A stretch of 43,160 nt of DNA from STD1-80 sp043802745 (lineage in GTDB: Bacteria; Patescibacteriota; Minisyncoccia; Minisyncoccales; CG1-02-41-26). Position numbers and translations under genes: made by a program. Location: NCBI GenBank assembly GCA_043802745.1, contig JAZDKU010000041.1, forward strand, positions 1-43,160, written 5' to 3'. Under the pieces are notes generated by a model. It did not search any database. It was not told the DNA's origin and saw only the letters and a program-made list of their open reading frames with translations. The stretch's first letter is position 1; each line of letters opens with the position of its first letter. Shown here piece after piece: positions 30,393 to 38,358 of the stretch.

Positions 30393-30965
30393 ATGATAGA
30401 AAAAATTAAAAAACAATTTCAAGATAATATCGAGCTTCATCAGCAAGTTATAAGCGATATCTGCCCTAAAATCGAAGAAGTAGCAAAGATTATTATACAG
30501 GCCTATGAAAAAGGCAACAAGGTGCTTTTGTGTGGTAATGGTGGCTCGGCCGCGGACGCCCAGCATATTGCTGCTGAATTAGTGGGCAGGTTTAAAAGAG
30601 AAAGAAGGGGCTTACCAGCCATTGCTTTAACAACTGATACTTCAATAATAACGGCTATTTCTAATGATTATTGGTATGAGCTTTTGTTTTCTAGGCAAGT
30701 TGAGGCCTTGGGGGGCGAGGGGGATGTTTTGATTGGCATATCTACCTCGGGGAATTCTATTAATATTGTGCGGGCAGTGGAGAGGGCTAATTTTCAAAAA
30801 ATGACCACCATTGCTTTTTTGGGCGGAGAAGGAGGTCGTTTAAAAGATATGGCTAAGTTTCCCATAATTGTGTCAGGAAAAAGCTCAGACAGGATTCAGG
30901 AAGTTCATATTTTAATAGCCCATATCATTTGCGATTTAATAGACGAGTTTTTTAGCGCTAAATAA
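30393..30965 (+). CDS. gmhA: Sedoheptulose-7-phosphate isomerase
   Basis: 190 aa, the normal size. The SIS-domain motifs are complete: LLCGNGGSAADAQHIAAELVGRF at about 45-68, LTTDTSIITAISNDY, GISTSGNSINIV, and the C-terminal RIQEVHILIAHIICDLI. It converts sedoheptulose 7-phosphate to D-glycero-D-manno-heptose 7-phosphate, the first step of heptose nucleotide synthesis. It is followed at once by the kinase and nucleotidyltransferase-phosphatase of the same pathway. Confidence 0.95.
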   Translation: MIEKIKKQFQDNIELHQQVISDICPKIEEVAKIIIQAYEKGNKVLLCGNGGSAADAQHIAAELVGRFKRERRGLPAIALTTDTSIITAISNDYWYELLFSRQVEALGGEGDVLIGISTSGNSINIVRAVERANFQKMTTIAFLGGEGGRLKDMAKFPIIVSGKSSDRIQEVHILIAHIICDLIDEFFSAK

Positions 30966-30976
30966 AATTTAAAACT

Positions 30977-31957
30977 ATGCCACAAAATTTATTAGAAATT
31001 GTTGAAAATTTTAAAAATCAAAAAGTTTTAGTAGTTGGCGATTTAATGCTAGACGAGTATCTTTGGGGTGAAGTTAATAGAATTTCTCCAGAAGCGCCAA
31101 TTCCAATTTTAGATATTCAAAGTATTACTTATGTGCCGGGTGGAGCAGCTAATACTGCTTCCAATATAAGCGCTTTAGAGGGTAGGGTATTTTTGGTTGG
31201 GGTGATTGGGCCAGAAGATAAAGGCAAGTTGCTCAAAGAGATATTAGAGAAAAGAGGAATTCAAGCTCAAGGAATTTTTATTGATGAGAATAGGAAGACC
31301 ACTATAAAAACTCGGGCGATTGCTAAAAATCAACAAATGATTCGTCTGGACTCCGAAGATAGAAATTCTATTGAATCGGCAGAAGAACAAAAGATTCTTA
31401 ATTTTATTAGGGAAAAAATTAAAGAAGTTAATGCCGTTATAATTTCTGATTATGCTAAGGGAGTAGTCACTGAAAATTTAACTAAAAATATTATTGAAAT
31501 TACCAGAAGCAACAATGTTCTCTGTTTGGTTGATTCTAAGGCAAAGGATTATCAAAAATATAAAAATTGTAATATTATTATTCCAAATGAGAAAGAATTA
31601 TCCCAGGCTTTAGGTGTAGAAATTCGTGGCGAGGGCCAGCTTTTAGAGGCTGGGAAAATGCTTCTTTCTCATGTTCTCTGCGACAACGCTTTGGTTAAAA
31701 GAGGGGCAAATGGTATGACGCTTTTTGGGAAAGACGGAAATATTTTTTCTTTTGGGGCTATAAATAAAAATCCAGTTGATGTTTCGGGGGCTGGGGATAC
31801 AGCTATCGCCACTTTTACTTTAGCTTTAGCTGCCGGAGCTGACTTGCAGACTGCTGTAATTATCGCTAGCCATGCCTGTTCTGTTGTGGTTGGTAAAGTA
31901 GGCACAGCTGTTGCTTTACCCGAAGAGTTAGTAAAGAGCTTGAGAACTAATTTATGA
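30977..31957 (+). CDS. hldA: D-glycero-beta-D-manno-heptose-7-phosphate kinase (HldA/RfaE1)
   Basis: 326 aa, PfkB/ribokinase family. VVGDLMLDEYLWGEVNRISPEAPIP (partly shown) at the N-terminus is diagnostic of RfaE domain I; GGAANTASNI is the substrate loop; NPVDVSGAGDTAIATF near residue 265 carries the GAGD catalytic Asp and anion hole. In E. coli this kinase is fused to the nucleotidyltransferase as HldE; here it ends with a 4-bp overlap (ATGA) into the next gene, which carries that domain. It makes heptose 1,7-bisphosphate. Confidence 0.93.
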   Translation: MPQNLLEIVENFKNQKVLVVGDLMLDEYLWGEVNRISPEAPIPILDIQSITYVPGGAANTASNISALEGRVFLVGVIGPEDKGKLLKEILEKRGIQAQGIFIDENRKTTIKTRAIAKNQQMIRLDSEDRNSIESAEEQKILNFIREKIKEVNAVIISDYAKGVVTENLTKNIIEITRSNNVLCLVDSKAKDYQKYKNCNIIIPNEKELSQALGVEIRGEGQLLEAGKMLLSHVLCDNALVKRGANGMTLFGKDGNIFSFGAINKNPVDVSGAGDTAIATFTLALAAGADLQTAVIIASHACSVVVGKVGTAVALPEELVKSLRTNL

Positions 31958-32976
31958 ACAAGGTTAAAAGCCAAGAAGAAATTATTGAAGTTGCCAAAAA
32001 GGCGAAGGCGCTTGGCAAAAAAGTTGTTGCTTTTAGCGGTTCTTTTGATTTATTGCATATTGGCCATATTAGGTCTATACAAGAAGCTAAAGCTCAAGGG
32101 GATATTTTAATCTTGCTTCTAAATAGCGATTTATCAATAAAAAGCTATAAAGGGCTAAGTCGACCAATTATTCCTCAAGACCAAAGGTCTCAAATGTTGG
32201 CTGCCTTGGAGGCAATTGATTATGTGGTGATCTTTGATGAGATAAATCCTAAGGCGCTTTTAGGAGATATAAAGCCAGATATTTATTGCAATGGCTCTGA
32301 TTGGGGAGAGAATTGTATTGAAAGAGAAGTGGTGGAAAAAAACGGGGGGAAAGTCTATGTTTTAAAATGGCAAGATGGCTTTTCTACCACAGAGCTTATA
32401 GAAAAAATTATCAAAATTAATAATACGCCAATTGTAAAAGCTGTTTTTTTAGACCGAGATGGCACCATCAATATTAATGAGCCAGAATATACCCATAAAA
32501 TTGAGGATTTTAAATTTACTGATGGCGCTATTGAGGCGTTGCAAAAACTTTCTCAAACTGATTATAAAATTTTTGTTGTTACAAATCAGTCGGGTATTGC
32601 TCGGGGGTATTACACTGAACAAGATTATGATATACTCAACAATTGGTTTTTAGATTTTTGTTTAAAAAATAATATTAGAGTTGATAGGGTTTATCATTGT
32701 TCCCATCATCCGCAATTTACCATTGACTGCGATTGCCGAAAACCAAAGCCCGGAATGCTGATTCAAGCAGCTAGAGAGCATGGAGTTAGTTTGGCAAAAA
32801 GCTGGATGGTAGGAGATAGTAAAGACGACATTATAGCTGGCAGGGAGGCAAATACTAAAACAATTAAAATCGGAGAGAAAATGCCTTCTGAATTAAAATT
32901 AGAGCCAAACTTTTATGTTAAAAATTTACTAGAAGCAGTTAAAATTATTCTTTATTCAAAGGCCTATGAAAAATAA
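31954..32976 (+). CDS. Fused heptose-1-phosphate adenylyltransferase (HldC/RfaE2) and heptose bisphosphate phosphatase (GmhB)
   Basis: 340 aa. Residues 1-150 are a nucleotidyltransferase: KVVAFSGSFDLLHIGHI (the H-x-G-H site), NSDLSIKSYKG, RPIIPQDQRSQML, and a terminal KWQDGFSTTELIEKI, all as in RfaE2. Residues ~160-335 are a HAD phosphatase: VFLDRDGTIN (nucleophile and acid Asp), FVVTNQSGIARGYY, the GmhB-type zinc loop CSHHPQFTIDCDC, RKPKPGM and VGDSKDDI. Together these are the third and fourth steps to ADP-D-glycero-beta-D-manno-heptose. In E. coli GmhB is separate and HldC is joined to HldA; this pairing is different. An adenylyl rather than guanylyl donor is the default guess. Confidence 0.9.
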   Translation: MNKVKSQEEIIEVAKKAKALGKKVVAFSGSFDLLHIGHIRSIQEAKAQGDILILLLNSDLSIKSYKGLSRPIIPQDQRSQMLAALEAIDYVVIFDEINPKALLGDIKPDIYCNGSDWGENCIEREVVEKNGGKVYVLKWQDGFSTTELIEKIIKINNTPIVKAVFLDRDGTININEPEYTHKIEDFKFTDGAIEALQKLSQTDYKIFVVTNQSGIARGYYTEQDYDILNNWFLDFCLKNNIRVDRVYHCSHHPQFTIDCDCRKPKPGMLIQAAREHGVSLAKSWMVGDSKDDIIAGREANTKTIKIGEKMPSELKLEPNFYVKNLLEAVKIILYSKAYEK

Positions 32977-34327
32977 TATTAATAAAAGTTCTGTTTTTCA
33001 TCGTAGATTAAATTATCAATACCCAGTGATTACTCACGGCAAAGGGATTTATCTTTTTGATGAAAAAGGTAAAAAATATATTGATGCAGTGGGGGGAGCT
33101 TTGGTGGCTAATCTTGGCCATGGGCTTTCTGAAATTGCTAAAGAAATTGGCAAATTAGCCCAAAGATTTAGTTATATTCACGGTTCTCAATTTACCACTC
33201 AAGAGATGGAGGATTACGCCAAAGAACTTTGTGCTGTTGTTCCTCAAGAATTGAGAAAAGTTTTTTTTGTCTCGGGAGGCTCGGAGGCTGTTGAATCAGC
33301 TATAAAATTAGCCAGGCAATACCATTATGACACAGGCAATAAAGAAAAATATTTGATTATTGCTAGGAAACCAGCTTATCATGGTAGCACTATTTTGCCT
33401 CTTTCTTTGGCCAGTAGAGAAAGCCATCGTAAACCTTATATTCCTTTGCTTTCAAAATTTCCCATTATTCCCGCTCCTTTTTGTTATCATTGCCCTTTTG
33501 GCAAGGCATATTCTCAATGTAATTTAGAATGCGCTTGGCAGTTAGAAAAAACGATTAAAAAAATAGGGCCAGAAAAAATTTCCGCTTTTATTGCTGAACC
33601 AATTATTGGCGCTTCAGCTGGAGCAGTAGTTCCCCCAAAGGAGTATTTTCCCATTATTCGGCAAATTTGCAATAAATATAACATTCTTTTGATTCTTGAC
33701 GAAGTGATGACTGGTTTTGGCCGAACTGGTAAATGGTTTGCTTTTTCGCACTGGAATTTTCTTCCGGATATTTTTGTTACCAGCAAAGGAATAGCCGCTG
33801 GCCTTGTTCCTTTTGCTGCGGTTTTCTGCCAAAAGAAAATAGTGGAAACTATTAAAAGTGGTAGTGGCAATTTTGTTCATGGATTTACTTTTGAAAATAA
33901 CCCCTTAACTACTGGAACAGCCAGAGCGGTTCTAAAATATGTTAAAGAGCGAAATTTAGTGGCACAAAGCGCTAAAATGGGAAAGTATCTTTTATCGCGT
34001 CTTATGACTTTTTCGGACATTCCTATTGTTGGGGATATTCGCGGTTTGGGCTTGATGACAGCTGTGGAGTTTGTGGAGAATAAAAAAACTAAAAAACCGT
34101 TTCCTCGTAAAGCGCAGATAGCGGAAAAAATTACACAAACGGCGTTGAATAAAGGTTTAAATCTATACTTTGCCATTGGTTTTATTGATAATACAGATGG
34201 CGCGGATAGCGGTGATGCTGTGATGGTGGCGCCTCCATTTATTGTGACTAAAAAAGAAATTGATAAAATTGTTGATATTTTTAAAGAGTCAATTTTAGAA
34301 GTTCAAAATAATATTTTAAAAAAATAA
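32966..34327 (+). CDS. Class III PLP-dependent aminotransferase, substrate unknown
   Basis: 453 aa, the usual size of GabT/HemL-type enzymes. GKGIYLFDEKGKKYIDAVGG opens the fold; SGGSEAVESAIKLAR is the PLP-phosphate loop; FIAEPIIGASAGAVVPP, LILDEVMTGFGRTG and the PLP lysine in VTSKGIAAG follow. A cysteine cluster (CYHCPFGKAYSQCNLEC, about residues 173-190) is characteristic of one subfamily and may bind metal. It overlaps the heptose fusion gene by 11 bp and the radical SAM gene follows 2 bases after the stop, so the three are coupled. It may make an amino-sugar or an amino acid decoration; unknown. Confidence 0.85.
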   Translation: MKNNINKSSVFHRRLNYQYPVITHGKGIYLFDEKGKKYIDAVGGALVANLGHGLSEIAKEIGKLAQRFSYIHGSQFTTQEMEDYAKELCAVVPQELRKVFFVSGGSEAVESAIKLARQYHYDTGNKEKYLIIARKPAYHGSTILPLSLASRESHRKPYIPLLSKFPIIPAPFCYHCPFGKAYSQCNLECAWQLEKTIKKIGPEKISAFIAEPIIGASAGAVVPPKEYFPIIRQICNKYNILLILDEVMTGFGRTGKWFAFSHWNFLPDIFVTSKGIAAGLVPFAAVFCQKKIVETIKSGSGNFVHGFTFENNPLTTGTARAVLKYVKERNLVAQSAKMGKYLLSRLMTFSDIPIVGDIRGLGLMTAVEFVENKKTKKPFPRKAQIAEKITQTALNKGLNLYFAIGFIDNTDGADSGDAVMVAPPFIVTKKEIDKIVDIFKESILEVQNNILKK

Positions 34328-34329
34328 CT

Positions 34330-35508
34330 ATGACAGAAAATGCAATTCATAATTTTTCTAAAAAATTACTTCAAGAAACAGTTTTTTCTTATCTGAAAGA
34401 ATATGTGCTTTGGCGTTCTGGGAAGAAGGAATTAGAAATTGAAAAGTTTGCTCCTATTTCTATAAATTTAGACCTAATAACTGCCTGCACTTTTCACTGC
34501 GACCATTGTATTGACGGTGATATTATTGACACTGGAAAACTTTTGGACTTAGCGTATGTTAAAAAAATAACTAGGGACTGGAGTAAGAATGGATTAAAAT
34601 CAGTTATTTTAATTGGTGGGGGAGAGCCCACTTTATATCCAAAATTTGAAGAGGTAGTTAAGTTTTTAAAGAGTTCTTTTATGGGGATGGGGCTTGTTTC
34701 TAACGGAACGAGAATGGATAAAGTTGAAAATATTTGCCATCTTTTAAATGAAAAAGATTGGGTTCGGCTTTCTTTGGATGCGGGCACTGATGAAACGTTT
34801 GAAAAAATTCACCGCCCCAAAGTTAAGATAACTTTAAGCGAAACCTTGGGTCAGGTAAAAAAAATCCGTGAAAAAAATCCTAATTTTCAAATAGGGTATT
34901 CTTATCTTATCATTGGCGAGAATAAAAAAGTTAATAATATTTCTTTGGTTAACAATATTAAAGAAATTAGCTTGGCAGCTCAACAGGCCAAAGACAATGG
35001 TTTTAGCTATCTTTCGCTTAAGCCATTTATTAACCCCGAAGGGGCTCGGGAAACAAAAATTAGCGTTAAGAACTTAAGAGAGATAAGAGAAGAAATTGAA
35101 AAAGCTAAAAAATTAGAGGACAAGAATTTTAAAGTGATTGAAAGTGTTAATCTTCTTTGTTTTTATGATAACGAACTCAAAAAACAATTTCAGAAACAGC
35201 CAAAAGTTTGCCATGCTCAATTTTTTCGTTCTGTGGTTATTCCTGCTGGGGTTGGTAGCTGTTCTTTATGGCGTGGGTTTAACAATACTAAAATTATAGA
35301 TACTGACCGAAAAATAAATAAGGCCTATCATGGGGAATTAAATCAAAATAGAGTAAAAATGATAGATGATTTTGATGCTAAAAAAATTTGTAGCAAGGCG
35401 CTTTGCCTTTACGCTCCTATTAATTGGTGGATTGAAGATTTAATAAACCACCCTGAAAAACTTAAAGATCTTGAAACCATCAACGACTTCGGCGACTATT
35501 TTTTCTAA
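34330..35508 (+). CDS. Radical SAM protein with C-terminal cysteine-rich region
   Basis: 392 aa. The iron-sulfur motif C-x3-C-x2-C is CTFHCDHC at about 54-61, followed by the SAM-binding GGGEPTLYP (about 97-105) and a TIM-barrel-like core (GLVSNGTRM; VRLSLDAGTDETFEKIHRP). The C-terminal third has several cysteines (VCHAQF, GSCSLW, ICSKALC) resembling a SPASM/twitch extra cluster. Its substrate is unknown. It is the last gene of the + strand block and ends 2 bases before the convergent Nudix gene. Partnership with the upstream aminotransferase is inferred from spacing. Confidence 0.85.
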   Translation: MTENAIHNFSKKLLQETVFSYLKEYVLWRSGKKELEIEKFAPISINLDLITACTFHCDHCIDGDIIDTGKLLDLAYVKKITRDWSKNGLKSVILIGGGEPTLYPKFEEVVKFLKSSFMGMGLVSNGTRMDKVENICHLLNEKDWVRLSLDAGTDETFEKIHRPKVKITLSETLGQVKKIREKNPNFQIGYSYLIIGENKKVNNISLVNNIKEISLAAQQAKDNGFSYLSLKPFINPEGARETKISVKNLREIREEIEKAKKLEDKNFKVIESVNLLCFYDNELKKQFQKQPKVCHAQFFRSVVIPAGVGSCSLWRGFNNTKIIDTDRKINKAYHGELNQNRVKMIDDFDAKKICSKALCLYAPINWWIEDLINHPEKLKDLETINDFGDYFF

Positions 35509-35510
35509 AT

Positions 35511-36050
35511 CTAAACACCAAAATCAAAGTAATCTCTTAGGGATAATTTAACATTTTCAAAAGCTATGTCTTCCCAAGGGATTTCGCTTTTACTAAACCA
35601 TTTCAGCTCGGAAAATTCCTCGCTTGGTTTCGGTTCAGTTAAAAGCACGCAAATATACACAATATTAAAGGTGAAGTTGGTTTTATCTTTGAAGGTGTAT
35701 TTATCGGTATAGACCCCGAAGAGTTTTTTAATCTTAACTTTTGCTTTTATCTCTTCCATTACTTCTCTTTTTATCCCCATAACTGGGCCTTCACCGTTTT
35801 CTAAAAATCCTCCGGGAATATCCCATTTACCAAATCCGGGAGCTTCTCTGATTGTCCTTTTGGCAAGTAGCACCCTATTTGAAGAATCATACACTATTGC
35901 CCCAACAGTCGGTTTGGAATTTTGGAAAAATTTGAAACCGCAATTTTGGCATACTTGCAACGCTTCTTGTGTTAAATTACCACTGCATTTTGGACAGAAT
36001 TTATATATCTCATATTGCGTTCTATTTTTTAAATTGTTTTTGAGTTTCAT
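35511..36050 (-). CDS. Nudix hydrolase with N-terminal zinc ribbon
   Basis: 179 aa. A zinc ribbon at about 19-37 (CPKCSGN...CQNCGF) precedes a Nudix domain with the canonical box GFLENGEGPVMGIKREVMEEI (G-x5-E-x7-R-E-x2-E-E) near residues 81-101. The ribbon plus Nudix layout is that of NUDIX/NudC-like housecleaning hydrolases; substrate unknown. It is AT-rich and lacks a Shine-Dalgarno, like native genes here and unlike the two upstream minus-strand genes. Confidence 0.85.
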   Translation of the reverse strand: MKLKNNLKNRTQYEIYKFCPKCSGNLTQEALQVCQNCGFKFFQNSKPTVGAIVYDSSNRVLLAKRTIREAPGFGKWDIPGGFLENGEGPVMGIKREVMEEIKAKVKIKKLFGVYTDKYTFKDKTNFTFNIVYICVLLTEPKPSEEFSELKWFSKSEIPWEDIAFENVKLSLRDYFDFGV

Positions 36051-36126
36051 TATTATTTCTAAATAGTTTAGTTAAAGATTCGCATATTTCTAACGTTTTG
36101 TCAAAAAATAGCCATTAACCAATATT

Positions 36127-36149
36127 AAAACAGGCAATATGCCTGTTTT
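36127..36149. terminator. Bidirectional terminator between the two Nudix genes
   Basis: AAAACAGGCA and TGCCTGTTTT (10-bp stem) around an ATA loop, with a U-run on both strands. It serves the minus-strand gene that ends at 36171. Confidence 0.75.
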
Positions 36150-36170
36150 ATTTATGATCATTTTTGATTT

Positions 36171-36722
36171 TTATCCAGTATCCAGTTTTAACTTCAGTGA
36201 TTTTACTGTTGCCTGAATCACCGGATCAAATGTTGAATCAACCTCCGAGACGAAAAACCATTTCATCTCTCGATATTTGCTGGTTGATGAAACGACAAAT
36301 TTTTCTATGTCTTGTTCTTCTGTTTCCAGCGAGAAGACGACAACAAGACAATGCCGTCCATTTTCTTCGGGCGGTTGGTCTCGGACAGAAAAGACATTAG
36401 AATTAATGCAAATAAATTGCATTCTTTCTTCAATCTTTTCCCTTGACCATTCCAGCTCAAACTCCTCTTTTAAAGTACGGTGGACCGTGTCCGATGGCGC
36501 CTCGCCTGGCCTTATTGTCCTGCCAATTGTCCACCATACTTTTGGCTCCTGCGAGCGTCGACCCAAAAGAATTTTTAGCCCCTCTGGTGTTGAAACCATC
36601 ATGACAATGTCATATGAGGCGGAAACAAAAATGTCGTAGTATTGTCCAATTTGTTCCGCTGTCAACTGACTCGGCGGGGCTGGTTGAAAGTCTCCGTGAA
36701 CATGGTGATTAATCTTAATCAA
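36171..36722 (-). CDS. Nudix hydrolase of GDP-mannose-hydrolase type, probably acquired
   Basis: 183 aa from TTG 36722. The frame reaches GTG 36731, but that GTG is part of a perfect Shine-Dalgarno (AAGGAGGTGATT, top of 36737-36726), which sits 8 bases before TTG 36722. The Nudix region is WWTIGRTIRPGEAPSDTVHR then TLKEEFELE: the box has Thr where canonical Nudix has Glu (R-T-L-K-E-E), a variation seen in GDP-mannose hydrolase relatives. Composition is more balanced than neighbours. It follows the GNAT gene by about 30 bases in an apparent operon. Activity is uncertain. Confidence 0.8.
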   Translation of the reverse strand: MIKINHHVHGDFQPAPPSQLTAEQIGQYYDIFVSASYDIVMMVSTPEGLKILLGRRSQEPKVWWTIGRTIRPGEAPSDTVHRTLKEEFELEWSREKIEERMQFICINSNVFSVRDQPPEENGRHCLVVVFSLETEEQDIEKFVVSSTSKYREMKWFFVSEVDSTFDPVIQATVKSLKLKLDTG

Positions 36723-36751
36723 TTCAATCACCTCCTTTCTTAAAAAAAATT

Positions 36752-37192
36752 TTACAGATCTTTTTGGAAAAACAGAATAGATTCTGCCGGGTTCTGGACA
36801 GAACCCACTATCTTGAACCCTTCTGCGAGGTAGAAGAGAAATGACCCGTTGACCAAGTCATGCTCTCCGCTGGAAAGGAAAAGATATTTAATGTTTTTTT
36901 GCCTTCCAGCCACCTCCAACGTATCAAGAAGTTTTGATCCAATGTACTGTCTTCGGTAGTCGTACCCCACGACTAAAACCGAAATTTCCAGCCACTGTAT
37001 CTTTTTTTTGCTAGCTTCCCTCGCCAGCACAATTCCAAGGACGATGTCTGCTTCTTTCGCTTCAAAGCAGTAATCTGAATTTGCGTTTAAGAAAAAATTC
37101 AGATAGCCCCTGTCCTTTTCGGGCCAACTTGTTTTAATTAAATCAAGTGCCTGAATTTTATCGGTTTCCGTGGAAATTTTCTGGATTGTCAT
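36752..37192 (-). CDS. GNAT-family N-acetyltransferase, probably acquired
   Basis: 146 aa. The acetyl-CoA loop is VVGYDYRRQYIGSKLLDTLE (R-x-x-I-G-x-x-L) at about 72-91, with the FLFYLAEGFKIVG segment of motif B after it. AGGGAGGT lies 6 bases upstream of the ATG, a strong Shine-Dalgarno, which is rare in this window. A good promoter is at 37238-37267. The base composition is less AT-rich than the flanking genes. The acceptor is unknown. Confidence 0.85.
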   Translation of the reverse strand: MTIQKISTETDKIQALDLIKTSWPEKDRGYLNFFLNANSDYCFEAKEADIVLGIVLAREASKKKIQWLEISVLVVGYDYRRQYIGSKLLDTLEVAGRQKNIKYLFLSSGEHDLVNGSFLFYLAEGFKIVGSVQNPAESILFFQKDL

Positions 37193-37234
37193 TTTTTACC
37201 TCCCTCTAGTATATTTTTTATGTTAAGAACACAA

Positions 37235-37267
37235 CTAAATATAAGCACATATTTAGGATTTTGTCAA
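37235..37267 (-). promoter_or_regulatory. Promoter with internal palindrome for the GNAT-Nudix operon
   Basis: On the minus strand: TTGACA (37267-37262), 18-base spacer, TATATT (37243-37238). A palindrome CTAAATAT-N6-ATATTTAG (37235-37256) covers the -10 and spacer, the position expected for a repressor site. It lies between divergent genes and could also affect the + strand glycosyltransferase at 37332. Confidence 0.6.
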
Positions 37268-37331
37268 TAAATTTGGCGGCTTTACTTAAATGATATTTTG
37301 GTTTAAAATGTTTTAATGACAATTTAATTAG

Positions 37332-38354
37332 ATGAAAATACATATTTTGTACAATTTTCAGGATGGACCGACGGGTGGGGGAAATCAGTTTTTGAAGGCC
37401 TTGAAGGTTTTTTGGCAGAAGCAGGGTATTTATGAAGAAAGTCCAGAAAAGGCTGATGTTATTTTATTTAACAGCCACCACGAATTAAACAGGGTTTTTC
37501 GCTTAAAGAAAAAATTTCCGGAAAAGGTTTTTGTGCATCGCATTGACGGACCCATTCAATTATATAGAGGAAAGAATAAGGAGATTGACAATATGATTTT
37601 TAAAATTAGCACGCTTATAGCTGATGGCGTTATTTTTCAATCAAACTGGTCTAAAGAAAAAAACCGTCAATTATGTGGTAGAAATTTCGCTAAATTCGAA
37701 ATAGTAATTTATAATGCTTCTGACCCGGATATTTTTAATAACCAAGGCAGAAAAGAATTTAATCCCAGTCAGAAAATAAGGCTAGTAGCTACTAGCTGGT
37801 CTGCTAATTTAAAAAAAGGTTTTGGGACATATCAGTTTTTAGACAATAATTTGAATTTTCAAAAGTATAAAATGACTTTTGTGGGCAATTTACCCGTAAC
37901 CTTTAAGAATATAAAATGGGTAAAGCCAGTGCCGTCCAAAGAAGTAGCTGAAATTTTAAAACAAAATGACATTTATATTACAGCCAGCCAAGAAGACGCT
38001 TGTTCTAATTCTCTAATTGAGGCTTTGAGCTGTGGTTTGCCAGCAATTGCTTTAAACGATGGAGGTCATCCTGAATTATTACAAAAAGGCGGGGAGCTAT
38101 TTGAGAAAAAAGAAGATGTTATTGTTAAAATTGAAAAGGTGGCAAATAACTATTCTTATTACCAAAATAATTTGCCGGATCTTTCTATGCAAAAAATTAG
38201 CGGGCAATATTTTGATTTTTGCTTAAAGATTTTTGAGGATGTAAAAAATGGATACTATTTTCCTCGCCAAGTTGGAGTAATGGCTATGTTGGATTTTGGC
38301 AAAGCACGTTTTTTTGTTAATATTCGAAGGGTTCTTAATAAACTTAAATTATAA
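37332..38354 (+). CDS. Glycosyltransferase family 4
   Basis: 340 aa GT-B enzyme. The start is MKIHILYNFQDGPTGGGNQF with the glycine-rich acceptor loop. DGVIFQSNWSKEK is the mid-fold segment, RLVATSWSANLKKGF opens the donor domain, and the E-x7-E region is DIYITASQEDACSNSLIEALSCGLPAIALNDGGHPE (about 214-249, shown in part). It begins the last + strand group after the minus-strand insert. A weak TAAAAT lies at 37304-37309. Donor and acceptor are unknown. Confidence 0.85.
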   Translation: MKIHILYNFQDGPTGGGNQFLKALKVFWQKQGIYEESPEKADVILFNSHHELNRVFRLKKKFPEKVFVHRIDGPIQLYRGKNKEIDNMIFKISTLIADGVIFQSNWSKEKNRQLCGRNFAKFEIVIYNASDPDIFNNQGRKEFNPSQKIRLVATSWSANLKKGFGTYQFLDNNLNFQKYKMTFVGNLPVTFKNIKWVKPVPSKEVAEILKQNDIYITASQEDACSNSLIEALSCGLPAIALNDGGHPELLQKGGELFEKKEDVIVKIEKVANNYSYYQNNLPDLSMQKISGQYFDFCLKIFEDVKNGYYFPRQVGVMAMLDFGKARFFVNIRRVLNKLKL

Positions 38355-38358
38355 ATTT

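Noticed and set aside
36277..36639. A 120-aa + strand open frame opposite the Nudix gene
   Set aside because: It overlaps a gene with a clear Nudix domain and perfect Shine-Dalgarno and has no recognisable features.
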